NCBI GenBank assembly: GCA_003851245.1
Contig: BHEP01000013.1
Span: 1-57,629, forward strand
Direction: 5' to 3'
Length of the DNA stretch: 57,629 bases
From: Bacteroidales bacterium
Lineage (GTDB): Bacteria; Bacteroidota; Bacteroidia; Bacteroidales; Azobacteroidaceae
Positions 25,408 to 34,484 of the stretch are shown piece after piece. The notes under the pieces are model-generated. The model was not told where the DNA came from, did no database searches, and worked only from the letters and a program-made list of their open reading frames with translations. A program made the translations under genes and the position numbers. Position 1 is the first letter of the stretch; every line of letters begins with the position of its first letter.

Positions 25408-27414
25408 ATGGATTTTGAACTTATTTCAGATTATAAGCCAACAGGCGATCAGCCTGAAGCTATCATCCAGCTATCAAGGGGTTTGAATGAGGGTATTCCT
25501 TATCAAACCCTTTTGGGCGTGACGGGCTCTGGAAAGACCTTTACGATAGCCAATGTTATAAAAGAACAAAACAGGCCTTGTTTGGTATTAAGCCACAATA
25601 AAACCTTGGCAGCCCAGCTTTATGAGGAGTTTAAGAATTTTTTTCCTAAAAATGCCGTAGAGTATTTCGTTTCATACTACGACTATTACCAGCCCGAGGC
25701 ATATCTGCCATCCTCCAACACCTACATAGAAAAAGATCTTTCTATAAATCAAGAAATAGAGAAATTGCGACTTTCTGCTACCTCTGCACTATTGTCTGGG
25801 AGGCAGGATGTTATCATAGTATCTTCCGTTTCCTGCCTCTATGGGATTGGCAATCCCGAGGATTTTCTTGAAACATTGATAGAGATAAAGAAAGGGCAGG
25901 TTTTTTCCCGGAATATTTTTCTCCGTAGGCTGGTAGAGATTCTCTATTCGCGCAATCAGATAGAATTTAATAGGGGATGCTTTAGGGTAAAAGGCGATAC
26001 TGTAGATATTTATTTGGCGTATGCCGATTTTGCTATACGGCTAGTTTTTTGGGGCGATACCATAGAAGAGATTATAAGTTTTGATCCTATGAGCGGCAGT
26101 AAGATCGATTCCTTTACAGAATATAAAATTTATCCAGCCAATCTTTTTGTTACCACACAGGAGCGTATCAATAGGGCGGTGGGAGAAATTGCTGTAGATC
26201 TGGGCACGCAGGTAGAGATTTTTAATTCTGCGGGTAAATTGCAGGAAGCAAAGAGGCTCTACGAAAGAGTTACCTATGACTTGGAAATGATAAAAGAATT
26301 GGGCTACTGCTCAGGGATAGAAAATTATTCGCGATATTTTGATGGCAGGAAGCCAGGCAGCAGACCTTTTTGTTTGTTGGATTATTTTCCTAAAAACTTT
26401 CTTACAGTAATTGATGAAAGTCATGTATCGATACCACAGATAAGAGCCATGTTTGGAGGCGACAAATCAAGAAAGGCCAACCTTGTAGAATATGGTTTCC
26501 GCCTGCAAGCAGCAGTAGACAATAGGCCCTTGACCTACGATGAATTTGAAGAAGTGACGGGGCAGACTATCTATGTAAGCGCCACTCCTGCCGATTATGA
26601 ATTGCTCAAGAGCGAAGGACTCATCATAGAGCAGGTGGTGCGCCCCACAGGGCTATTGGATCCTCCAATTGAAGTGCGACCGAGCCTGAATCAGATTGAC
26701 GACCTGCTAGAAGAGATACGAGTAAGAACGGAAAAGAATGAACGAACTTTAATTACTACCCTCACCAAGCGAATGGCAGAAGAGCTGACGGATTACTTTT
26801 CTAAGATGAATATAAAATGTGCTTACATACATTCGGATGTTGAGACTCTGGACAGGATAGATATATTAGAAAAATTGCGTCAGGGATATTTTGATATTCT
26901 TATAGGAGTCAACCTTCTCAGAGAAGGTCTGGACTTGCCTGAGGTGTCTTTGGTAGCTATTTTGGATGCCGACAAGGAGGGTTTTTTACGCTCTCACCGC
27001 TCGCTGACCCAAACGGCAGGAAGGGCGGCAAGAAACATCAATGGAAAGGTGATTTTTTATGCAGATAAAATCACGGAAAGCATGCGTAAAACAATGGATG
27101 AAACAGGCAGAAGAAGAGAGAAACAAATTGCCTATAATCAAGAAAATGGAATCATACCTCAGCAAATCATTCGCTCTACCACTTCTTCTTTTAATAAGGA
27201 TTCTGGACTTGCGAATTATACTCTTGGTGATGAACAAGGAAATACAGCCGCCGAGGCTAGTGTAGATTATTTGAGCAAATCGAGTATTGAGAAGCAGATA
27301 GCAAAAACTAAGAAAGCCATGCAAGTAGCAGCCAAAAAATTGGAGTTTCTCGAAGCCGCCCAATACCGCGATGCTATTATTCAATTAGAATCAAAATTAA
27401 ATAAACTTAAATAA
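25408..27414 (+). CDS. uvrB: excinuclease ABC subunit UvrB
   Basis: Damage-verifying DEAD-like helicase of nucleotide-excision repair; receives DNA from UvrA and recruits UvrC. Seen: 668 aa; Walker A GVTGSGKT at 37-44; the beta-hairpin segment YYDYYQPEAYLP near 92-103; the DESHVSIPQIRAMF Walker B region near 338-351; SATPADYELL; helicase motifs GVNLLREGLDLPEVS (about 503-517) and TQTAGRAARN; and a C-terminal UVR domain (about 630-665) for UvrC contact, LEFLEAAQYRDAI. Length and all motifs are normal. Confidence 0.97.
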   Translation: MDFELISDYKPTGDQPEAIIQLSRGLNEGIPYQTLLGVTGSGKTFTIANVIKEQNRPCLVLSHNKTLAAQLYEEFKNFFPKNAVEYFVSYYDYYQPEAYLPSSNTYIEKDLSINQEIEKLRLSATSALLSGRQDVIIVSSVSCLYGIGNPEDFLETLIEIKKGQVFSRNIFLRRLVEILYSRNQIEFNRGCFRVKGDTVDIYLAYADFAIRLVFWGDTIEEIISFDPMSGSKIDSFTEYKIYPANLFVTTQERINRAVGEIAVDLGTQVEIFNSAGKLQEAKRLYERVTYDLEMIKELGYCSGIENYSRYFDGRKPGSRPFCLLDYFPKNFLTVIDESHVSIPQIRAMFGGDKSRKANLVEYGFRLQAAVDNRPLTYDEFEEVTGQTIYVSATPADYELLKSEGLIIEQVVRPTGLLDPPIEVRPSLNQIDDLLEEIRVRTEKNERTLITTLTKRMAEELTDYFSKMNIKCAYIHSDVETLDRIDILEKLRQGYFDILIGVNLLREGLDLPEVSLVAILDADKEGFLRSHRSLTQTAGRAARNINGKVIFYADKITESMRKTMDETGRRREKQIAYNQENGIIPQQIIRSTTSSFNKDSGLANYTLGDEQGNTAAEASVDYLSKSSIEKQIAKTKKAMQVAAKKLEFLEAAQYRDAIIQLESKLNKLK

Positions 27415-27479
27415 AATGAAGAAGTTTCAAAGATCATTGATCTTGACAGAGTGGAGTATCATATATAAATAATTATTCT

Positions 27480-27487
27480 TATATTTG
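27480..27487 (+). promoter_or_regulatory. -7 box for the T9SS cargo gene
   Basis: TATATTTG matches TAnnTTTG, 29 nt upstream of the ATG at 27517. No -33 match was seen. It implies transcription separate from uvrB. Confidence 0.45.
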
Positions 27488-27516
27488 TAGGATATAGCAA
27501 TTATAACAAAATAATA

Positions 27517-28743
27517 ATGAGAGATTTTTATTTGTGTATCATCTTCTTTTTATCTGTACATTTAGCTGCAGCAAATGACATATCTACCAATGCAGCATCT
27601 CCCAGCGATATGTATATTGCTATATTAGAATCGTCTAAGATAAAAAAAGAAGCAGATAATATTTTTTACGACAAGCCAGACAGCATAATTACTTATGACT
27701 ATGTGGGTAATGCTTATCATAAAACTACTTTCAAATATGATAAAAATGGAAATGAAGCAGAGGTAATAGAGTATGATAAAAATGATCAAGATCTTACAAT
27801 GCAAGCCGTTTATCGCTCCGAATACACCTACGATTTGAATGATAATATAGTTTCTCAGATTCTCTATAATTGGGATAAAAATGATAAAAAATGGGTGTTT
27901 AATTCAAAGTCTAGCATAGAAACAAATAAATTAGAATCAAAAAAGATTTCTCAATACTTGTGGGGTGAGAATCGATGGAATCTTGTAGCAGAAATAGAGC
28001 AATACAATTATTACTCAAGTCAAAATAAAATAGACTCTTCTTATTTATATGCAAGAAGAGTAGATGATTATATATCTGTAATTAAAACTATGTATTATTA
28101 TCAAGAAGATGGGCTAAATTCTACTTCCGTTAGTTCGATTCAAGAAGGCAATAAGCCTTGGGCTAATTTATTAAAAAATCTGTCCATATATGATGAAAAT
28201 AAAAACCTACTTACCCTAATAGATAGTATGTGGAATAAAAACTTAGAAAGTTGGGTCCCTAGCATTAAAAAAGGCTGCAAATATGATATGCAAAACAGGC
28301 CTGTTTTGGATGAGTCTTATATGTGGTTTGATAAATTAGGAGTATGGATAGGAGTTAAAAAAATGATTACAGACTACAATTACGATGGCACTACCAACGA
28401 AAAAAGTTTCTTTAATTTCAACATAGCAATAAACACGTGGAATAGCTATAGAAATGGCTATGAAGTGTTCTATTATGACAAGAAGAACACTACAAATATA
28501 GGCTCCGAAAGTATAAGCTCTAAGGCAAAAATTTGGACAAATGGAACTATGCTATATGTTGAAGAGGGTAGAGCAGTGGAAAGCATAAAGATATTTAGTT
28601 TGTCAGGTGAATTGTTGCTAAATAAAACACCTAACAATAGCTTAGGACTGAATTTGTCTGGCTTAAATAGTAGAGGAGTATGCATTGTGAAACTTACCTT
28701 TGTAGATGCTAGTTCGCAAACACAAAAAATATTTATACACTAA
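27517..28743 (+). CDS. secreted repeat protein with probable T9SS sorting domain
   Basis: 408 aa. Seen: a signal peptide (1 to about 19, LSVHLAAA); a middle region of degenerate YD-like repeats of 35-50 residues, for example KYDKNGNEAEVIEYDKND, YTYDLNDNIVSQILYNWDKN, SIYDENKNLLTLIDSMWNKN and KYDMQNRPVLDESYMWFDK; and a C-terminal domain of about 75 residues (AKIWTNGTMLYVEEGRA, SIKIFSLSGELLLNKTPNNS, GVCIVKLTFVDASSQTQKIFIH) with the layout of type A sorting domains. Such domains direct export through the type IX system and usually anchoring at the surface. The repeat region suggests binding or adhesion, but no enzymatic motif is seen. Function is otherwise unknown. Confidence 0.75.
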   Translation: MRDFYLCIIFFLSVHLAAANDISTNAASPSDMYIAILESSKIKKEADNIFYDKPDSIITYDYVGNAYHKTTFKYDKNGNEAEVIEYDKNDQDLTMQAVYRSEYTYDLNDNIVSQILYNWDKNDKKWVFNSKSSIETNKLESKKISQYLWGENRWNLVAEIEQYNYYSSQNKIDSSYLYARRVDDYISVIKTMYYYQEDGLNSTSVSSIQEGNKPWANLLKNLSIYDENKNLLTLIDSMWNKNLESWVPSIKKGCKYDMQNRPVLDESYMWFDKLGVWIGVKKMITDYNYDGTTNEKSFFNFNIAINTWNSYRNGYEVFYYDKKNTTNIGSESISSKAKIWTNGTMLYVEEGRAVESIKIFSLSGELLLNKTPNNSLGLNLSGLNSRGVCIVKLTFVDASSQTQKIFIH

Positions 28744-28961
28744 CAAGCGCTATAAATACCTTAAAAGACTTATTTGTATTTTATTAATAGCCATTGAATT
28801 GTATCTTTTCGGATTATTTTCCGTACCTTAGCATTTAAATATAATACACTCATCTGTAGAAAACAGATATATAGGGGTAATTAAACACCAAATGTGGACA
28901 AAAAAGACTTTCCGGAGTAGACCAAATAAATATATTGTTAAACAAAATTAATCCTTTCCTT

Positions 28962-30632
28962 ATGAAAACAGATATTGAAATTGCAAATAGCATTGCATTA
29001 AAAAAAATTGAAGAAGTTGCAAAGAGCATTGATCTTGGCAGAGACGAATTAAACCATTTTGGCAAATATATAGCCAAAGTTTCCTGCCATTTGATTGATG
29101 AGAAAAAAGTAGCCAAAAATAATCTTATCTTGGTTACAGCCATCACCCCAACGAAGGCAGGAATTGGAAAAACAACTGTTTCTATAGGCCTATCCTTGGG
29201 TTTGCAGAAGCTTGGCAAGCGTGCGATTGTGGCCCTTCGCGAACCCTCTTTAGGGCCTTGTTTTGGAATGAAGGGCGGCGCTGCTGGAGGCGGTTATGCT
29301 CAGGTATTGCCGATGGAGAATATTAATCTTCATTTTACGGGAGATTTTCATGCCATCACCTCCTCACACAACATGATTACGGCACTCTTGGATAATTATT
29401 TGTATCAAAATAGATCCAAGCCCGAAACTCAGTTGAAAGAAATACTGTGGAAGCGAGTCTTGGATGTAAATGACAGGTCACTACGCAAGATAGTTTCTGG
29501 CTTGGGAGGTAATGCCAATGGCATAACTAGCGAAACAGGATTTGATATTACTCCAGCCTCCGAAATAATGGCTATTTTGTGTCTCTCTAAGGATCTTGAA
29601 GATCTTAGGCGAAGAATTGGCGAAATTCTTCTGGGCTATAAATTTGACGGAAGCATATTTACCGTAAAGGATTTGGGTGTTGAAGGAGCCATTACTGTGC
29701 TGCTGAAAGATGCCATTAATCCCAACCTAGTGCAAACCACCGAACATGGAGCAGCATTTATACACGGCGGTCCCTTTGCTAATATAGCACATGGTTGTAA
29801 TTCTGTGATAGCCACCAAAATGGCACTTACTTATGGAGAGTATGTAGTGACAGAGGCAGGATTTGGGGCAGATCTTGGCGCTGAAAAATTCTTTAATATA
29901 AAATGTAGGAAATCAGGATTGCAGCCCAAGCTTACGGTGCTTGTAGTGACTGCTCAGGCCCTAAAAATGCATGGAGGAGTGGGAGTTGAGGACATAAAAA
30001 AGCCCAATCTGGAGGGTTTTAAGATGGGCTTTAAGAACCTCGACAAGCATTTGAAAAACCTAAGGGGCTTTGGTCAGAATGTAGTTGTGGCTTTCAACAA
30101 ATATGCCAATGATGCAGAGGATGAGATACAATTGCTCAAGGCACATTGTGAAAATCAATCGGTAGGTTTTGCGGTCAACAATGCCTTTGCCCAGGGAGGC
30201 AGTGGTGCCATAGAGCTTGCCAAGGTAGTGGTGGATGCTGTTGAAAACAAACCCTCTAAAAACCTTGTGTTTACCTACCAAGATAAGGAGGATACAAAGA
30301 CCAAAATAGAGAAGGTGGCAAGTAATATTTATGGGGCGCAAAGTATTGTTTTTGGTGATGTAGCGCAGAAGAAACTCAAGCTTATAGAGCAAATGAATCT
30401 TTCTCATTTTCCCATTTGCATTGCAAAAACGCAGTATTCCTTTTCGGCAGATGCCAAGGCCTATGGTACTACAGAGGGCTTTGAATTTAGAATAAATGAT
30501 ATTGTAATCAATAGGGGCGCCGAGTTTATTGTTGCCATAGCAGGCGAAATCATGCGAATGCCAGGGCTACCAAAAGAGCCGCAGGCAAAATTGATAGATA
30601 TTGTAGAGGGTAGGGTTACAGGCCTTAGCTGA
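28962..30632 (+). CDS. fhs: formate-tetrahydrofolate ligase
   Basis: Makes 10-formyltetrahydrofolate from formate, THF and ATP, feeding purine and formyl-Met synthesis. Seen: 556 aa from the ATG at 28962 (an upstream TTG extension is less likely); [18 protein letters not shown] (61-78), where the loop TKAGIGKT replaces the usual TPAGEGKT; then [20 protein letters not shown] (about 98-117), the [12 protein letters not shown] motif and [19 protein letters not shown]. Length matches the family. The P-loop change (Ile for Glu) is an unusual substitution but leaves GKT intact. A bidirectional terminator follows the stop. Confidence 0.94.
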   Translation: MKTDIEIANSIALKKIEEVAKSIDLGRDELNHFGKYIAKVSCHLIDEKKVAKNNLILVTAITPTKAGIGKTTVSIGLSLGLQKLGKRAIVALREPSLGPCFGMKGGAAGGGYAQVLPMENINLHFTGDFHAITSSHNMITALLDNYLYQNRSKPETQLKEILWKRVLDVNDRSLRKIVSGLGGNANGITSETGFDITPASEIMAILCLSKDLEDLRRRIGEILLGYKFDGSIFTVKDLGVEGAITVLLKDAINPNLVQTTEHGAAFIHGGPFANIAHGCNSVIATKMALTYGEYVVTEAGFGADLGAEKFFNIKCRKSGLQPKLTVLVVTAQALKMHGGVGVEDIKKPNLEGFKMGFKNLDKHLKNLRGFGQNVVVAFNKYANDAEDEIQLLKAHCENQSVGFAVNNAFAQGGSGAIELAKVVVDAVENKPSKNLVFTYQDKEDTKTKIEKVASNIYGAQSIVFGDVAQKKLKLIEQMNLSHFPICIAKTQYSFSADAKAYGTTEGFEFRINDIVINRGAEFIVAIAGEIMRMPGLPKEPQAKLIDIVEGRVTGLS

Positions 30633-30646
30633 GGGAGTATATCAAC

Positions 30647-30683
30647 AAAAAGAGTCGGTTTGTTTGACAAACCGACTCTTTTT
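30647..30683. terminator. bidirectional terminator between fhs and the fucosidase gene
   Basis: A perfect 17-bp stem (30647-30663 with 30667-30683) and a 3-nt loop, with A-rich and T-rich ends. It ends fhs (+) and the convergent SusCD-fucosidase operon (-). Confidence 0.88.
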
Positions 30684-30716
30684 ACTTTTAATATTATGGC
30701 AAAAAATATTTGGTAG

Positions 30717-32798
30717 CTACTTGGTAATTACCGCCAATTGGGCAATTTCATAATCTTTGCTATTACTTACATTTTCGAGGCTTTCTATTTTAATAAATTT
30801 GCAGGTAATACTTTTATCAAAAGACTGCTCTTGTTTGATAGGGTTGTTTTTGATGTTGTTGAATACCCCATTGCTTACAAGCTTAGTCCATGTACTACCA
30901 TCTTCACTAGCATAAAAATTATACTTATAGATGTTATTTGCCTTTTCGCTGCCATGTGGGGTATAGGAAAAGCCTTTTATACTAAGCATCTCTCCTAGAT
31001 TGATAATAACGGCCTCATTATTTTTGACAATGGCATAGCTCTTGTCATTGCCATCAATAATCCTATTAGCCCTATCGTTTTTTGGAGAAACAATAGACCA
31101 CTTGGCGGGCGAAATATCAAAAACTACCGACACCGATTCGCTTGTTATTTTCCCATTTGTAATACTTGCCAAGGCGCGTACGCTGCCAGAAAGGGGAAGG
31201 GCAAATGGTTCTGTAAATAATGTTGATGACACACTAGGCTCGCTGCCGTCGGTGGTATAATATATCTGAGGATCATTTGTAGCGCAAACGATAGATACCA
31301 TACCTTCTTTATCCCTACTGATGTTGGGTAGCGACAATTTTTCGGGAACCATATACAAACTTATATTGTTTAGTATGGGTGATGCCAAGGAACCTTGTAT
31401 GCTTACACGTATTTTTTGAGTTTCCAGCGATGGAAATCTTAGTATGCGCTTATAGCCTATCGTTGTTGCTGAAGCTATCTCTTTCCAGGCATTATCAATC
31501 CAGGCATCGACTTTAAATTCGCTGACCCTCTGTCCTAGGGGTATGTATTCTTGCAAAAGAATCCTATTGAGCTGGGTATTTTTATTTAAGTCTATTTCTA
31601 TCCATGGAGTCACAACATCATCATCACTTGCCCAATAGCTGTCGTAGTTGTCGTCAAGGAGATTCTGCGGTTTATATTCCTTAGAATTAGCCCTTTGCGA
31701 GGAGGCTTTGATCTTTGCACCCTTTGTCAAATTGCTTGCGAAAGCCTTGTCTATAGCCCCACGAAACTCCATCAAGCGCATAGAGTCGTTGGGGTGAATT
31801 CGCCCAGTTCTGTCGGGAGGCACATTGAGCAGCAAGTTAGAATTGCGCCCCACAGAAGTGTAGTATATGTCGAGCAGCTGATCTAGGGTTTTCACCTTGT
31901 CGTTGGTAGAGGCGCTATAAAACCATCCTGGGCGAATTGACACATCTGTTTCGGCAGGCACCCAGGCTTCGCCATGTATGTTGCCAATATTTAGTGTGTC
32001 GGTTGGAGGAGCTTCATTCCCTGGGCCAAACCCTTTTGTGTTCAGCCTTGACCAGTTTGTTTTGCCAGCCACTCCACGCTCGTTGCCCATCCATCGGCAT
32101 CCTGGACCTACGTCACTAAATATAATTGCCTGTGGATGGTGGCGGTATACCACCTCATGAAACAATTCCCAATCATACTTGTGAGCTTTTCCCTCATGAC
32201 CATGACCCCCATTGGCCCCATCGAACCATTGTTCGAATATCTCCCCATAATCGCCCAAAACCTCGTCTAGGGTATTGGCAAAGACCTTATTGTAGTCTTC
32301 AGTGCCGTAGGCGGGGTGATTTTGATCCCAGGGCGATAGGTATACGCCAAATTTCAGTCCATATTCTTTACAGGCGTCCGATAGCTCTTTCAATATATCG
32401 CCTTTCCCGTCTTTCCAGGGGCTTTGTGCTACTGTATGCGTACTGTATTTGCTGGGCCACAGACAAAATCCATCGTGGTGTTTGGCAGTTAGGATAATTG
32501 CCTTCATGCCTGCAGCCTTGGCTGTAGCTGCCCATTGCCTACAATCTACATTGCTAGGATTGAATACCTTGGGATCTTCTTCTCCGTCGCCCCACTCTAC
32601 ATCAGTAAAGGTATTGGGTCCGAAATGTATAAACATATAATACTCCATTTTCTGCCATTCGATTTGAGCCTCAGAGGGCAATACCCCATATGGCTTTGGA
32701 GGGTCTACCGATTTGCTGTTGCTGCAAGACATAAATATGGCTGCAAAGAGCAGACTTCTAAAGAAGAAGTCTGCATGATAAAATTTCATCTGTTTCAT
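30717..32798 (-). CDS. alpha-L-fucosidase, GH29, lipoprotein
   Basis: Removes alpha-linked L-fucose from glycans. Seen: 693 aa; a lipoprotein signal with Cys25 (IFMSC); GH29 catalytic domain at about 35-350 with MFIHFGPNTF (55-64), HHDGFCLWPS, and the probable nucleophile Asp193 in EQWFDGANG; then F5/8 type C (discoidin-like) sugar-binding modules at about 370-480 and 580-692, with a chitobiase-type C-terminal-like segment between (PQIYYTTDGSEPS). The length and modules resemble the broad-specificity GH29 subfamily B. It is the third gene after SusC and SusD, so fucosylated host or algal glycans are the expected substrate. Outer-membrane attachment is inferred from the signal. Confidence 0.93.
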   Translation of the reverse strand: MKQMKFYHADFFFRSLLFAAIFMSCSNSKSVDPPKPYGVLPSEAQIEWQKMEYYMFIHFGPNTFTDVEWGDGEEDPKVFNPSNVDCRQWAATAKAAGMKAIILTAKHHDGFCLWPSKYSTHTVAQSPWKDGKGDILKELSDACKEYGLKFGVYLSPWDQNHPAYGTEDYNKVFANTLDEVLGDYGEIFEQWFDGANGGHGHEGKAHKYDWELFHEVVYRHHPQAIIFSDVGPGCRWMGNERGVAGKTNWSRLNTKGFGPGNEAPPTDTLNIGNIHGEAWVPAETDVSIRPGWFYSASTNDKVKTLDQLLDIYYTSVGRNSNLLLNVPPDRTGRIHPNDSMRLMEFRGAIDKAFASNLTKGAKIKASSQRANSKEYKPQNLLDDNYDSYWASDDDVVTPWIEIDLNKNTQLNRILLQEYIPLGQRVSEFKVDAWIDNAWKEIASATTIGYKRILRFPSLETQKIRVSIQGSLASPILNNISLYMVPEKLSLPNISRDKEGMVSIVCATNDPQIYYTTDGSEPSVSSTLFTEPFALPLSGSVRALASITNGKITSESVSVVFDISPAKWSIVSPKNDRANRIIDGNDKSYAIVKNNEAVIINLGEMLSIKGFSYTPHGSEKANNIYKYNFYASEDGSTWTKLVSNGVFNNIKNNPIKQEQSFDKSITCKFIKIESLENVSNSKDYEIAQLAVITK

Positions 32799-32824
32799 AA
32801 TTTTAATTTATAGAAGCTTCGTTA

Positions 32825-34471
32825 TTAATTCCATCCAGGGTTTTGCGGCAATAAATTTTCATTTTTTTGAATCTCTCCTGTTGGTATTGGGTATAGATAG
32901 AGTCTGTCATTCCACATTCTTTTGCCAAGATAATTGGGGTATACTTCAGCATATTTGTTTTCGTTTTCCACCCACTTTCCCGTATATGTTTCTATTCTGT
33001 CAGCTATTTGACCTGCTTTCCATCTCTTAAGGTCATCAAGCCTGAGGCCTTCTCCTGCAAGCTCTACGCGGCGTTCTCGGCGTATTTCTTGCAATAGGGG
33101 AGTTATGGCATATCCCCAATTTGTCCAATTAGGATCTGAAAATCCTACCTCTAGTGTCATTGGGGGCATTCCTGCTCGCTCTCGCAATTTGTTTATTGTT
33201 ATATCCAAATCTTCGAGGCTTATGGTTCCCAATTCGGCCTTAGCTTCGGCATAAATGAGAAGTGTTTCAGCATATCTATATGCTATGCCATCATAGGTAT
33301 TGCTCTTGGCTTGATTGTCTTTTTCGAGGGGCGAATAATACTTACGAATGCGGTATCCAGTATAGCAAACATCAGATATATAATCTTCTTCTGCTATAAA
33401 AATGCTATCGCCACCATCTGAAATTCTTATAGGAAACTTGGGGTTGTGTATTGTTTGGGATAAGCGAGGGTCACGATTAGCAGTTTCTGCCTCCATTGTT
33501 TTGTCGCCCTTATAGAGTTGGCTAAGGGCAATAGGCAGTCCATCACTACAGAGATAATTGTTTACAAAATCTTTGGAGAAGCCTGTCTTTGCCTCACTCA
33601 AACTGCGGCTAGTATTATGCGGGTGCAGATCTTTGAGGTATCCGACGGGCAAGATAGCTTCCTTCAAGCTGCTTTTGTCGTCTATAAGAAACATTTCATA
33701 ATAATCTTTTTCGGGCTTGCCAGTAGTATAGATCTCATACTTGCCAGTTTCTATAATATCTTTGGCAGTCTGTGCCGCCAAAGCCAACAGAGAGGTTGAT
33801 TTTTGCTGAAGGTTCATTTGGGTATGATACTTATAATAAGTGCCCTCATGCAGGCATGTTCTTGCTTTGAGATGTCGGGCAACATTTTTGCCTATGCGTC
33901 CTGCTTTGGGATTGTCGGGTAGCCATTGTATGGCAAAATCGAAGTCTTCTATTATCTTATCCATCACCAGATCTCTTTTGGTTTTGGGTCCATATAGAAT
34001 TTCTATATCAGTGGTTTTTAGGTCTTTGTCGAACCATGGCACATCGCCAAAGGTTCTAATTTTTGCACTATATTGCATGGCCCTAAAGAAGCGTACTTCC
34101 CCTACATATTGGTTTATATCGACCTGGTCTCCCCCAGCCTTGGTATAATGGTTCATGAAATGGTTTAATTCGCGAATGCGAGCCCAATCGCTCTTAGCCC
34201 ATCCTCCGCCATTAGCAGGAATAGGGTATTCGTCCCAAAAATAGGATGGTCTTGAATGTGGCACCTGATCGTCGCTATTGCCATCGCCATTTGAGGTTAG
34301 TCCAGATGGGAGAATGGAATAAAAACTGTTGGCATAGGCTTCTAAGTCGTCGGTTGTATTCCAATAGTTTTCATCGCTGATGGCTTCGGGGCGGCGATCC
34401 AAGAAGTTGTCGTTGCATCCTACTAATAATGAAGAGAGGAATATGCTAGCTATTATATTATATATTTTCAT
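32825..34471 (-). CDS. RagB/SusD family glycan-binding lipoprotein
   Basis: Surface nutrient-binding lipoprotein that caps its SusC partner. Seen: 548 aa; lipobox LLVGC with Cys19 as acceptor; DNFLDRRPEAISDENYW (21-37), the standard SusD opening; TPR-like region with FFRAMQYSAKIRTFGDVPW (about 128-146), an EILYGPKTKRDLVMDKIIEDFDFAIQWL region and LRERAGMPPM; and the conserved C-terminal RRERRVELAGEGLRLDDLKRW and LYLYPIPTGEIQKN. It lies 13 nt after susC and 26 nt before the fucosidase gene. Ligand is inferred from the fucosidase neighbour. Confidence 0.94.
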   Translation of the reverse strand: MKIYNIIASIFLSSLLVGCNDNFLDRRPEAISDENYWNTTDDLEAYANSFYSILPSGLTSNGDGNSDDQVPHSRPSYFWDEYPIPANGGGWAKSDWARIRELNHFMNHYTKAGGDQVDINQYVGEVRFFRAMQYSAKIRTFGDVPWFDKDLKTTDIEILYGPKTKRDLVMDKIIEDFDFAIQWLPDNPKAGRIGKNVARHLKARTCLHEGTYYKYHTQMNLQQKSTSLLALAAQTAKDIIETGKYEIYTTGKPEKDYYEMFLIDDKSSLKEAILPVGYLKDLHPHNTSRSLSEAKTGFSKDFVNNYLCSDGLPIALSQLYKGDKTMEAETANRDPRLSQTIHNPKFPIRISDGGDSIFIAEEDYISDVCYTGYRIRKYYSPLEKDNQAKSNTYDGIAYRYAETLLIYAEAKAELGTISLEDLDITINKLRERAGMPPMTLEVGFSDPNWTNWGYAITPLLQEIRRERRVELAGEGLRLDDLKRWKAGQIADRIETYTGKWVENENKYAEVYPNYLGKRMWNDRLYLYPIPTGEIQKNENLLPQNPGWN

Positions 34472-34484
34472 TTTGTTAAAATAA

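Noticed and set aside
28906..28920. 15-mer nearly identical (14 of 15) to 15321-15335, considered as a shared IS end
   Set aside because: By chance dozens of 15-mer pairs with at most one mismatch are expected in a window of this size, and the 15321 copy lies within the barrel-like frame. No partner repeat was found.
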